Shown here piece by piece: positions 49,442 through 58,409 of a stretch of 64,000 bases of DNA. The stretch lies in contig NZ_CANMQD010000001.1 of assembly GCF_947499945.1 (NCBI RefSeq), positions 930,001 through 994,000 of the forward strand, given 5' to 3'. The first letter of the stretch is position 1, and every line of letters starts with the position of its first letter. This DNA is from an uncultured Sulfitobacter sp. Its GTDB lineage: Bacteria > Pseudomonadota > Alphaproteobacteria > Rhodobacterales > Rhodobacteraceae. The position numbers and the translations under genes are program-made. Below the pieces are notes generated by a model. The model was not told the origin of the DNA, did not search any database, and was given only the letters and a program-made list of their open reading frames with translations.

Positions 49442-49509
49442 AGCCAAAAGAGAGAATCGGGCGCATTCAGCGAGGATCGCCCGGTCGCATGAAATTGGGG
49501 GAATGAAAT

Positions 49510-51129
49510 ATGGTCGCCACACGGTACAAAACTGCCTTTCAGCTTTATCCTTACGCAAAAGTTCCAGCACAGGATAATGCGCCCATGCGTCATCCTGTTG
49601 TGATTGTGGGGGGAGGTCCTATTGGCCTGTCTCTTGCACTTGATCTGGGGCTCAAGGGCACTCCGGCGTTGGTGCTTGATGATCATGATGGCGCAGGACT
49701 GGGGTCCAAGGCGATCTGTTTTGCCAAACGAACTCTGGATATCGCCAACCGCTTGGGCGCGAGCCAAGCGATGGTGGATAAGGGTATCGTCTGGAATGTC
49801 GGCAAAGTATTTCATGACGATCACAAGATATTCGACTTCAATCTGCAACCCGAAGCAGGCCACCGCAATCCTGCCTTTATAAACCTGCAACAGCCCTATT
49901 TCGAGAAATACCTCGTTGATGCAATCAACACCGCCAAAGCAAATGGTGCGCCAATTGAAATTCGTGGCCGTAACTGTGTAACCGCGCTGGAAAACCATGG
50001 CAGCTACAGCACACTGACGGTTGAGACGCCCGATGGTCCTTACCAGCTTGAGGCCGACTACCTCATCGCCTGTGATGGCGCGCGTTCACCGCTGCGCGAC
50101 ATGATGGGGCTAAGCTTTGACGGGCGTGTGTTCGAGGACAACTTCCTCATCGCCGACGTGCATATGAAGGCCGATTTCCCGACCGAGCGCTGGTTCTGGT
50201 TCGAGCCGCCCTTCAAGAACAGCGGCCAATCAGCGCTGCTGCACAAACAACCCGACGACATCTGGCGCATCGACTTCCAGCTGGGCTGGGACATTGACCG
50301 CGAAAAGGAACTCGACCCAGACCGCATCCGCGCCCGCGTTGATGCGATGCTCTCAAGCCAAGCTGGCCATGTGCCTGAATATGAGTTGGAATGGACATCG
50401 ATCTACACCTTCCAATGCCGCCGGATGCAGAAGTTCCGCCATGGCAATGTGATCTTCGCAGGTGACAGCGCACATCAGGTCTCGCCGTTTGGCGCACGCG
50501 GGGCGAACTCTGGCGTGCAAGACGCCGATAACCTCGCGTGGAAGCTGGATCTGGTGCTCAAGGGGCTGGCCGATGACAGCCTGCTCGACACCTACGCCAC
50601 AGAGCGCGAGCACGGGGCGGATGAAAACATCTTGAACTCCTCGCGCGCGACAGACTTCATGACACCCAAATCGGAGGTGTCCAAAATATTCCGGAACGCC
50701 GTGCTGGAGCTTGCGAATAAACATGAGTTCGCCCGCCCATTGGTGAACTCTGGCCGCTTGTCAGTACCTTGCAACTATGTAGGTTTTGCCTTGTTCGGGG
50801 AAGATACGGTTGGCGGTCCTGAAACCACCCGCCCCGGCATGACTTGCCCCGATGCGCCCTTGGGAGACGCGTTTTTGCTTGATCAACTCGGCGGCGGCTT
50901 TACTGTTCTTGCGATTGGCACAGATGCGCAGGATATTTCAGCCCACGGCATCGACGCAAAAGCGATCACGATTGCCGCGCCCTGCCATACAATTAAGGTG
51001 CGCTATCTGGGCGATGCCGAGCAAGCGGTCTATCTCATACGCCCCGACCAACATATTGTCGCCCGTTGGGCCAACTTCGACGAGACCGCAGTCAAAGCAG
51101 CCCTTGGCACCGCAATCGGAAAGGCATGA
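49510..51129 (+). CDS. FAD-dependent aromatic monooxygenase (MhpA/PheA/TfdB-like)
   Basis: VVIVGGGPIGLSLALDLGLKG, CDGARSPLRDMMG, FAGDSAHQVSPFGARGANSGVQDADNLAWKL. Confidence 0.9.
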   Translation: MVATRYKTAFQLYPYAKVPAQDNAPMRHPVVIVGGGPIGLSLALDLGLKGTPALVLDDHDGAGLGSKAICFAKRTLDIANRLGASQAMVDKGIVWNVGKVFHDDHKIFDFNLQPEAGHRNPAFINLQQPYFEKYLVDAINTAKANGAPIEIRGRNCVTALENHGSYSTLTVETPDGPYQLEADYLIACDGARSPLRDMMGLSFDGRVFEDNFLIADVHMKADFPTERWFWFEPPFKNSGQSALLHKQPDDIWRIDFQLGWDIDREKELDPDRIRARVDAMLSSQAGHVPEYELEWTSIYTFQCRRMQKFRHGNVIFAGDSAHQVSPFGARGANSGVQDADNLAWKLDLVLKGLADDSLLDTYATEREHGADENILNSSRATDFMTPKSEVSKIFRNAVLELANKHEFARPLVNSGRLSVPCNYVGFALFGEDTVGGPETTRPGMTCPDAPLGDAFLLDQLGGGFTVLAIGTDAQDISAHGIDAKAITIAAPCHTIKVRYLGDAEQAVYLIRPDQHIVARWANFDETAVKAALGTAIGKA

Positions 51130-51311
51130 ACATGTTAATTCTTACCCCCAATCTGCCCGATCCGGACGGTTTCTATAACGAACTCATCCAAGCACATGAG
51201 GGTCTGACCAAAGAGCAAAGCGATGCGTTTAACGCGCGTCTCATTCTGACTTTGGCAAATCACATTGGTGACCGCACCGTTCTGACCACTGCACTGGAGG
51301 CCGCAAAATGA
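51126..51311 (+). CDS. DUF2783-like small protein
   Basis: 61 aa MNMLILTPNLPDPDGFYNELIQAHEGLTKEQSDAFNARLILTLANHIGD; ATGA overlaps at both ends. Confidence 0.75.
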   Translation: MNMLILTPNLPDPDGFYNELIQAHEGLTKEQSDAFNARLILTLANHIGDRTVLTTALEAAK

Positions 51312-51925
51312 GCGATGTCGTCTTGTGGGATTATCCGAAATCTTCTGCCAGCTACCGTGTGCGCATCGCGCTCAACCTCGCGGAAATCGACTACCGTATC
51401 GAAACGGTTGACCTATTGGCAAAACACCACATCAGCGCCGACCACCTTACCCGCAATCCGCAAGGCTTCGTTCCGGTGTTGGATATCGATGGACACAGAC
51501 TGACACAGTCCTTGGCGATTCTCGACTATCTCGACACCACGCGTGGCCTTGGCCTTCTGCCTGCCGAACCTGCAGCGCGCGCCCGCCAGACTGCACTGGC
51601 TCATGCCATTGCTGTTGATCTGCATCCTGTGTGCAACCTTTCCGTTGCAGGCTACGCCACCAAAGGCGAAGAGCCTGCACGCACGGAATGGATGCGCCAC
51701 TTCATTTCACCACGTATGGCAGCGTTTGAGACAATGTTGGCAGGCTTTATCCAGTCGCCTTACTGCTGCGGAGATGCACCAAGCCTTCCCGACGTCGTGT
51801 TGATGCCGCAGATTTACAACGCGCTACGCTGGGGCGCGGATTATGCTGGATGTACTCGCATAAAAGCCGTTGCTGATGCCTGTGCAGAACATCCAGCTTT
51901 TAAGCAGGCACATCCCGACCGCTAA
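51308..51925 (+). CDS. maiA: Maleylacetoacetate isomerase
   Basis: SSASYRVRIALNL (zeta-GST motif), NPQGFVPVLDIDG, L/VCNLSV. Confidence 0.94.
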   Translation: MSDVVLWDYPKSSASYRVRIALNLAEIDYRIETVDLLAKHHISADHLTRNPQGFVPVLDIDGHRLTQSLAILDYLDTTRGLGLLPAEPAARARQTALAHAIAVDLHPVCNLSVAGYATKGEEPARTEWMRHFISPRMAAFETMLAGFIQSPYCCGDAPSLPDVVLMPQIYNALRWGADYAGCTRIKAVADACAEHPAFKQAHPDR

Positions 51926-52026
51926 TGAGACCTGTTACATAGGCAAAAATGAAAATCTATGATGAGCCAGAGGCACAACTGCATTCATCGCAAATAATGC
52001 GCTGATCATAAATGAAAAAGTGATGT

Positions 52027-52103
52027 TGGTGCACCCAGAGCGATTCGAACGCCCGACCCTCTGATTCGTAGTCAGATACTCTATCCAGCTGAGCTATGGG
52101 TGC
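52027..52103 (-). tRNA. tRNA-Arg (anticodon ACG), CCA encoded
   Basis: GCACCCATAGCTCAGCTGGATAGAGTATCTGACTACGAATCAGAGGGTCGGGCGTTCGAATCGCTCTGGGTGCACCA cloverleaf on minus strand. Confidence 0.97.
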
Positions 52104-52181
52104 ACTAAGGGCGGTTTAATATTAGCGACGGAGTAATGCAAGCCCTCTAAGGGCGCAAAATTAGCTCTATCTGAAATTTCC

Positions 52182-53567
52182 CTAAATCGCGCCATCACCC
52201 TTGGGCAAAGTGATCAAAAATTCGGTTCCCTTGTCGTCCGTATGCACCAACTTGATATCACCACCATGACCGCGCACCAACTCCGCCGAAATAGTGAGGC
52301 CAAGACCCGACCCACCCTTCCGCACAGATCCTTGAAAGGCCGAAAACAGATGTTCCTGCGCTTTGGCAGCCAATCCAGGGCCTGTATCGCGCAGCCGGAT
52401 CAACCATGCAGCATCCGTTTGCGTGGCTTCGACCGTGATCTCGCCTGCGCGCCCCGTTGCCATAATCGACTGGCGCGCATTACGCACAAGGTTGCCGAGC
52501 ACACGGTGCATTTGTTCGGGGTCGGCCCTAATCCGCAATCCATCAGGTATATCAGACGACAAGGTCACATCAGCATCCGCAGCCGCTAGTCGCTCGGCAT
52601 AAAGCACATCGTCCACAACATCCGCCAACAGCATTTGCGTCAAGGTCGGTCCAGGCTCTTCCGCCTTTCCGAAAGCCAACGTCGACTCGCACAAATGTAC
52701 CGCGCGAGTGATAGAGCCCACCAACTTAGGCGCCAGACGCGTGACAACAGGGTCTTCGGACATTTCGATTCGGTCGGTGAAAAGTTGCGCAGACGTTAGG
52801 ATATTGCGCAAATCGTGACTGATCTTGCTTACTGCAGACCCCAATTGTGCCAGCCGTTCTTTTTGTCGCAAGGCGCTTGTCAGCTCTGTCTGCAGGGATT
52901 TCAAAGCTTCTTCCGCTTCGCGCAACTCTGTCACACCCGCCGAAGGCTGAATGATCCGCCGCGCATCTTCGGGGGCGGCTGCATATCGTTGCATATGACC
53001 CACTACACCCTTGATTGGCTTAACCAGAAATACCCGAAGCGCCACAAAAAGTAACAGCGCTGTAATAACAGAAATGACTGCCGATAGGACGAGAATACGC
53101 AAGCCATAGTCAATCATCGCCGCCCGCATTGGTGCTGTTTCCATCGTTACCTCGATGAGCAAGCCCGCGTCTCGCACAGGCGCACCAATGACGCGGATCA
53201 CTTCGTTTTGCGGAGAAATCAGGCGTCGCATTGCATCACCGATCAACAGCAGCGCTGAGTTATTTCTAAGATCGACAGTACTTGTAATGACCTGTGGCAT
53301 AGGAGAAGACAGTACCAGTTGCCGTACTTCATCACGTCTCAAAACGACGTTGAACACTTCAGCATTGCGCAACAACTCTGCCTCAAGCTCGGCATCGATC
53401 ATATCATCAGCCAAAAGCGTCAGGGATGCAATCTGCGCCCGCTCCAACCTATCCAGCATGTAATCCTCGCGAAACCGCGCAATCGACGGCACAAAGATCA
53501 GAATTTCCGCAATCATTACAAAGATTGTCGTCAGGATCAGCAATCGGCCGGAAAGGGAATTGATCAT
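52182..53567 (-). CDS. Sensor histidine kinase, no adjacent response regulator
   Basis: HAMP-like linker, H-box AVSKISHDLRNILTSAQLF, RDTGPGL, GGSGLGLTIS. Confidence 0.9.
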   Translation of the reverse strand: MINSLSGRLLILTTIFVMIAEILIFVPSIARFREDYMLDRLERAQIASLTLLADDMIDAELEAELLRNAEVFNVVLRRDEVRQLVLSSPMPQVITSTVDLRNNSALLLIGDAMRRLISPQNEVIRVIGAPVRDAGLLIEVTMETAPMRAAMIDYGLRILVLSAVISVITALLLFVALRVFLVKPIKGVVGHMQRYAAAPEDARRIIQPSAGVTELREAEEALKSLQTELTSALRQKERLAQLGSAVSKISHDLRNILTSAQLFTDRIEMSEDPVVTRLAPKLVGSITRAVHLCESTLAFGKAEEPGPTLTQMLLADVVDDVLYAERLAAADADVTLSSDIPDGLRIRADPEQMHRVLGNLVRNARQSIMATGRAGEITVEATQTDAAWLIRLRDTGPGLAAKAQEHLFSAFQGSVRKGGSGLGLTISAELVRGHGGDIKLVHTDDKGTEFLITLPKGDGAI

Positions 53568-53630
53568 ACTATTGACCCGACTTCTTACGGGATGGCGGGT
53601 GGGGCGTCGTCGCAGACGCGCGCCATACCA

Positions 53631-55049
53631 TCACGGCACAAACCGCTGCACAAATCCGACCACCCGCTTCACCAGATCACTCTCAAACAGGCGCGGGCTG
53701 AAATACGCACCTGCCGCACGTTTGTTAATTTCACCAATCGTCGGATAAGGCGCTATCATAGCGGCAATCTGACTCATTTTCATTTTATTTGCCAGCGCCA
53801 GCGCCCAAAGGTTAATCAACTCCCCCGCCTGATAGCCGACAATAGAGGCCCCCACGGGCCGCCCTTTAACTACCATAACTTTGATAAAGCCTTTGGTCTT
53901 ACGCTCTGCAATTGCACGGTCATTATGGGAAAAGTGGAACCGGACAACTTCCAAAGCGATGCCATGCTTTTTCTTGGCCTCTGCTTCGGTCAGGCCCACC
54001 TGCGCCAGCTCTGGATCGGTATAAGTCGCCCACGGAATATGCGCCGTCTTGGCCTTCGACGGCAGGCCAAATAGCATGGAACGAATGATCACACCCGCAT
54101 GATATCCCGCCACATGGGTAAATTGCAGACCACCTGCAACATCCCCAATTGCATAGACGCGTTTATTGCTCGTACGCAGGCTATCATTCACCTTTATCCC
54201 ATTACGGGTTGGCTCAACTCCACCAGCTTCAAGGTCAAGCTTGTCGATATTGGCCCTGCGCCCCACCGCCATCAGCAGATGCGAACCTTTGAAGATGCGG
54301 CCATCCTTGGTCTCGACCTCAATAGCTCCTGCTTTGCCGCGTATTTCGGCAGCAAGCGCATCTTCGGCAATCTCGACACCTTCTTCTTTGAGCGATGACA
54401 GCACGACTTCGGCTAGCTCAGGGTCATCTTTGCCCAGCGCCTTTGCCCCTTCGATCACTGTCACCATACAGCCCATGCGAATATGCGCCTGCGCCATCTC
54501 CATCCCGATTGGACCCCCACCGATGATCAGCAAATGCTCGGGCGTCTCTCGCAGATCGAACAAGGTCTCATTTGTCTCGTACGGAACATTCTCCAACCCC
54601 GGAATCGGCGGCACCAAAGGCGACGATCCTGTGGCAATGACAACGCGCCTCGCTTTTATCACAGTGTCACCTGCCTGCACTTCGGTAGGTGAAATGAATT
54701 TTCCGAATTCACGGATGACATTGATGCCAAACCCCTCGAACCGCTCCTGACTGTCCACAGGGGCGATGGTGGCGATGACATCATGCACATGATCCTTGGC
54801 CGCAGCGTAATCCACCGCACCCGCTGCATTCGCCACGCCAAATTGCGCGCTGTGCTGCTGGCCGTAAGCAGCTTTGCCCGTAGCGATCAACGCTTTGGAC
54901 GGGACACAGCCATAGTTCAGGCAATCGCCGCCCATCTTGTGCCCCTCAAGCAGGACAACATCAGCACCCATCTGGGAAGCCCCCGCCGCAACGGACAACC
55001 CTCCAGAGCCAGCACCGATAATCAGGATATCTGTTTTGATATGTTTCAT
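53631..55049 (-). CDS. Dihydrolipoamide dehydrogenase/mercuric reductase-like FAD disulfide reductase
   Basis: GAGSGGLSVAAGA, GGDCLNYGCVPSKALI, YAIGDVAGG. Confidence 0.93.
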   Translation of the reverse strand: MKHIKTDILIIGAGSGGLSVAAGASQMGADVVLLEGHKMGGDCLNYGCVPSKALIATGKAAYGQQHSAQFGVANAAGAVDYAAAKDHVHDVIATIAPVDSQERFEGFGINVIREFGKFISPTEVQAGDTVIKARRVVIATGSSPLVPPIPGLENVPYETNETLFDLRETPEHLLIIGGGPIGMEMAQAHIRMGCMVTVIEGAKALGKDDPELAEVVLSSLKEEGVEIAEDALAAEIRGKAGAIEVETKDGRIFKGSHLLMAVGRRANIDKLDLEAGGVEPTRNGIKVNDSLRTSNKRVYAIGDVAGGLQFTHVAGYHAGVIIRSMLFGLPSKAKTAHIPWATYTDPELAQVGLTEAEAKKKHGIALEVVRFHFSHNDRAIAERKTKGFIKVMVVKGRPVGASIVGYQAGELINLWALALANKMKMSQIAAMIAPYPTIGEINKRAAGAYFSPRLFESDLVKRVVGFVQRFVP

Positions 55050-55789
55050 TTCAGGATTTCCTTTTTGCCAGTAACGGCCTTGATAATCACGGGAAGGACG
55101 GACAACACACACAGCCCCAAAATCGGCAGCAGAATATGCGGCTCGAATATAATGCCAAGGTTTGGCGTCTCACCGCGGGCAAACACCTCGCCAAGGCCTG
55201 CGCCCACTGAGGTATAGACCAGCGATCCGGGAATGATTCCAACAAAGGTCGAGATCATGAAGCGCCGCAAAGGAACGCTAAGAAACGCAGGGATCAGATT
55301 TGCGACAAAGAACGGCACGGCAGGGACCAACCGTATGAAAAACAACATCGACCACTGATTCTCATCCAGCCCCTTCTTGATCTTTGCTACCATTCCATCA
55401 GAAGCATCCATCCGCGCCTTTAGCTTGTCACCCAGCCCCATCCGCGCAGCTGAGAAGATCAACGTGGCCCCGATCGTCGCTGCTGTGACATTCACTGCAG
55501 CGCCGAACAACGTTCCGAACAAAAAGCCGCCGGTCAGCGTCGCAATCAGCGCCCCTGGCAAGGAGAACGTCACGATCAACACGTAACACAGCACAAAACC
55601 CAGCACTGTGAGCACAAAGTTTCCGTCCCGAAACGCGATCAACGCCTCTCGGTTCTCGCGCAATGCATCAAAGCTGAGGTAATCGCGAAGTGCAAAAGCC
55701 CCGACAAGAGCTACCACTCCGATCAATGCCAGCGGCGCATATCGCACTAAGGGCGATTTATTGCTCGTGTCTTTTGCCATATCTGTCAT
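55046..55789 (-). CDS. TVP38/TMEM64 family (DedA-like) membrane protein
   Basis: GALIATLTGGFLFGTLFGA, RLVPAVPFFVANLIPAF; ATGA overlap with FAD reductase. Confidence 0.9.
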   Translation of the reverse strand: MTDMAKDTSNKSPLVRYAPLALIGVVALVGAFALRDYLSFDALRENREALIAFRDGNFVLTVLGFVLCYVLIVTFSLPGALIATLTGGFLFGTLFGAAVNVTAATIGATLIFSAARMGLGDKLKARMDASDGMVAKIKKGLDENQWSMLFFIRLVPAVPFFVANLIPAFLSVPLRRFMISTFVGIIPGSLVYTSVGAGLGEVFARGETPNLGIIFEPHILLPILGLCVLSVLPVIIKAVTGKKEILK

Positions 55790-56081
55790 GTCCTGCGCCT
55801 CAATCTGTGTTCGGTTTCTCTCTAAATGCGCCTTTACAGAACGCAGCGACAGTCACCTCACGCGCGATTGATCAACCGTGTGAGAATTTGAGTCTGTTTG
55901 CGCCCTATTGAGGCTGATTGAAACATATCAGCGTCTTCCATGTGAGATTTATTGCACATCAGGGGTGTTTGGGGCATTGCAGGGTTTGACTTGGGCGCTG
56001 CAGCGCTTTAGGGGACAAGTCTGAATTGACGCGCATCTGCGAATCCGCTGTGCGCAAACTATACTAGATGGAGACGGAGCG

Positions 56082-56216
56082 ATGAAACGCACCTTTCAAC
56101 CCTCGAACCTCGTCCGCAAGCGCCGCCACGGTTTCCGTGCACGCATGGCAACAAAAGCTGGTCGCAAGATCATCAACGCACGCCGCGCCCAAGGCCGGAA
56201 AGAGCTGAGCGCGTAA
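56082..56216 (+). CDS. rpmH: 50S ribosomal protein L34
   Basis: Not in ORF track; [44 protein letters not shown] (44 aa). Confidence 0.98.
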   Translation: MKRTFQPSNLVRKRRHGFRARMATKAGRKIINARRAQGRKELSA

Positions 56217-56238
56217 TACGCGTCTTAGGCTTAATACT

Positions 56239-56658
56239 ATGACACCGCCGAAGACCGACCTGATTGGCACAACTGCCATCGGGGCAAAGTCTCCGGCGGT
56301 TTTGTCGTGTTCACCCCCCATCGTTTTAACCCAACGTCGCGACTTTCAACGGGCGTCACGGGGAAAACGGGTGGCCATGGCTGGGTTCATCCTCCAAATG
56401 GTGAAGCGCCCTGAAGGCGAAGTTGGCGGGATTCGCGTCGGCTATACCTGCTCCAAAAAAGTCGGCAATGCAGTCGCCCGCAACCGTGCCAAGCGCCGTT
56501 TGCGCGAAATTGCACGCGCGGTATTACCAGTAACGGGCAAACAGGGCCACGACTATGTCCTTGTGGGACGCAATACCGCCACGGCAACCATTCCCTTCGC
56601 CCAACTGCTGAATGACATGGAAAAAGCGCTCGGCATCCTGCACGGCACGCGCACGTGA
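56239..56658 (+). CDS. rnpA: Ribonuclease P protein component
   Basis: RVGYTCSKKVGNAVARNRAKRRLREIAR. Confidence 0.95.
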   Translation: MTPPKTDLIGTTAIGAKSPAVLSCSPPIVLTQRRDFQRASRGKRVAMAGFILQMVKRPEGEVGGIRVGYTCSKKVGNAVARNRAKRRLREIARAVLPVTGKQGHDYVLVGRNTATATIPFAQLLNDMEKALGILHGTRT

Positions 56659-56882
56659 GCCTGCTCGCCAAAATCGTCGCCCTGCCCGTTCACGCCTACC
56701 GCCTTGTGTTCAGCCCATGGGTCGGTTTCAACTGTCGGTATCAACCGACGTGCTCGGCGTACGCGCTCGAAGCACTGGAACGTCACGGCGCCATCAAGGG
56801 CAGCCTTTTGGCCGCGCGGCGGATTGGACGCTGTCACCCCTTTGGTGGTGATGGCTATGATCCGGTGCCTGAAAAGGAATGA
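56655..56882 (+). CDS. yidD: Membrane protein insertion efficiency factor YidD
   Basis: CRYQPTCSAYALEALERHGAIKGSLLAARRIGRCHPFGGDGYDPVP; GTGA overlap with rnpA. Confidence 0.95.
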   Translation: MSLLAKIVALPVHAYRLVFSPWVGFNCRYQPTCSAYALEALERHGAIKGSLLAARRIGRCHPFGGDGYDPVPEKE

Positions 56883-57605
56883 ATGATAGACACGGGATTT
56901 TTCAAATGGGTATGGCGATTTAACGCATTGGTGATCGCCGCCGCCGTGACGCTCATGCTCTGCATTGTTATCTGGGAGATGACCTCATCCCTGCGCCGCA
57001 GTCTCTTTCAACCGCAAACCACGAATACACTTATCGCACCCATCATTCAGACAGATCAAAGCGAGGAAGACGGTCAGACTGACCCCGCTGAAGTCCGCCG
57101 CTACTTTGGCGCACCGCTCGAATACTCTGCGGGGTCGCCTTATGCCCTGCCCCTTCGGGTTGAGCAGGAATACGACAATCGCGGCATCAGCAAATCATCC
57201 GTCGGTAATACCATCAACTACAGGATTATCGATACAGTAACACAGACCAGTAAATGGCTTTTTCCAAAAGGGAATCGCCTGATCCTTGACACCATGCCTG
57301 TCCGTTTTTTCAAACGCGGCCAGCCCGAGCAGAACCTCGGCATGATTTTGAGCGTTGTCGAGAGCGATACCAACGGCGACGAACGGCTTTCAACCCGCGA
57401 TAAGATGAGCCTTTATCTGGTGGACACAGATTGGACCGAAGCGACGAAAATCACCGAAGGTGTGAGATCGGTCTTGAGGATACACACCGTGAGCCCAAGC
57501 CAGATTGACCTGATTTTCAACACTGATGATGGCACCCATGCAGCTCGGATCGACGCGGTCTCAGGTTTGATCCAGAACGAACAGGTAGTCAACGCGCAGG
57601 AATAA
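56883..57605 (+). CDS. Hypothetical TM-anchored protein with EF-hand-like loop
   Basis: N-terminal TM; SDTNGDERLSTRD. Confidence 0.65.
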   Translation: MIDTGFFKWVWRFNALVIAAAVTLMLCIVIWEMTSSLRRSLFQPQTTNTLIAPIIQTDQSEEDGQTDPAEVRRYFGAPLEYSAGSPYALPLRVEQEYDNRGISKSSVGNTINYRIIDTVTQTSKWLFPKGNRLILDTMPVRFFKRGQPEQNLGMILSVVESDTNGDERLSTRDKMSLYLVDTDWTEATKITEGVRSVLRIHTVSPSQIDLIFNTDDGTHAARIDAVSGLIQNEQVVNAQE

Positions 57606-57608
57606 TCG

Positions 57609-58139
57609 CTATTTCTGAAAGGTGATCAGCACTTCGCCAATATCGACACCGTATTTCTTCATGTAGGCACGGTTCAGCACTTGGCCGTCGCCCATATCCC
57701 ACATCCAATCGTCAAAATTCACCCGCAGAGTGCCGTCCGGCACAGGCAAATCTATGCGATATTTCCAGTTGAACGTGTCGCCGCGCTCCTCCCCCGTGGC
57801 CACGCCCAGCACACCATCAGCAAAACCTGTCCACATTTGGTCCGCCACAATCGGACCTGTCTTATTCAGCTGCCAGATGCGCTGCTCCTTGGTGCCGTCC
57901 TCATAGTCGAAATCCTCAACTAGTCTGAGCGTTTCGCCATCCCACGTACCGGTCACAACAACGTCAAACCGTCGCCGCACCGTGCCAAACACGTCCTGAA
58001 ATTGCCCCTTCGCTAAAACTCTACCGTCAAAAAACTCTTCAAGATTAAAGTTCTCCCCAGAGAGTTTTTCATCGTCAAGCGCAGGCTTGCCGACACACGC
58101 GCCGAGCGCCATCACAACCGCAAATATCGCTAACCGCAT
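57609..58139 (-). CDS. DUF3833-like lipoprotein
   Basis: Lipobox LGAC; FFDGRVLAKGQFQDVFGTVRRRFDV. Confidence 0.8.
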   Translation of the reverse strand: MRLAIFAVVMALGACVGKPALDDEKLSGENFNLEEFFDGRVLAKGQFQDVFGTVRRRFDVVVTGTWDGETLRLVEDFDYEDGTKEQRIWQLNKTGPIVADQMWTGFADGVLGVATGEERGDTFNWKYRIDLPVPDGTLRVNFDDWMWDMGDGQVLNRAYMKKYGVDIGEVLITFQK

Positions 58140-58409
58140 CGTAAACCTCCTAATTATAATACTGGAACTAAAGCAATTCAGGCAAAATCAACCATTACAT
58201 CGCACAAGGTAAAATCCTGAGCAGTTCAAACCTTTGTTTTTGCGAGGGTTGCGGCACATTTATTGAAAATTCGAGGGCGTATCCGTGATACCAACAATTT
58301 AACGCAATCTCAGCCGAGTTATTTGAGGCGCGTTAACCTCCAGTTTGGCTGTTGTCCCCTAGGGTCTCCATACCGGATCAATTTTGTGTTCCGGATCGGA
58401 GGATTGCCA

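Noticed and set aside
55995-56006. Perfect palindrome GCGCTGCAGCGC upstream of rpmH
   Set aside because: Short GC-rich self-complementary word; may be part of the promoter leader but no supporting copy or known motif.
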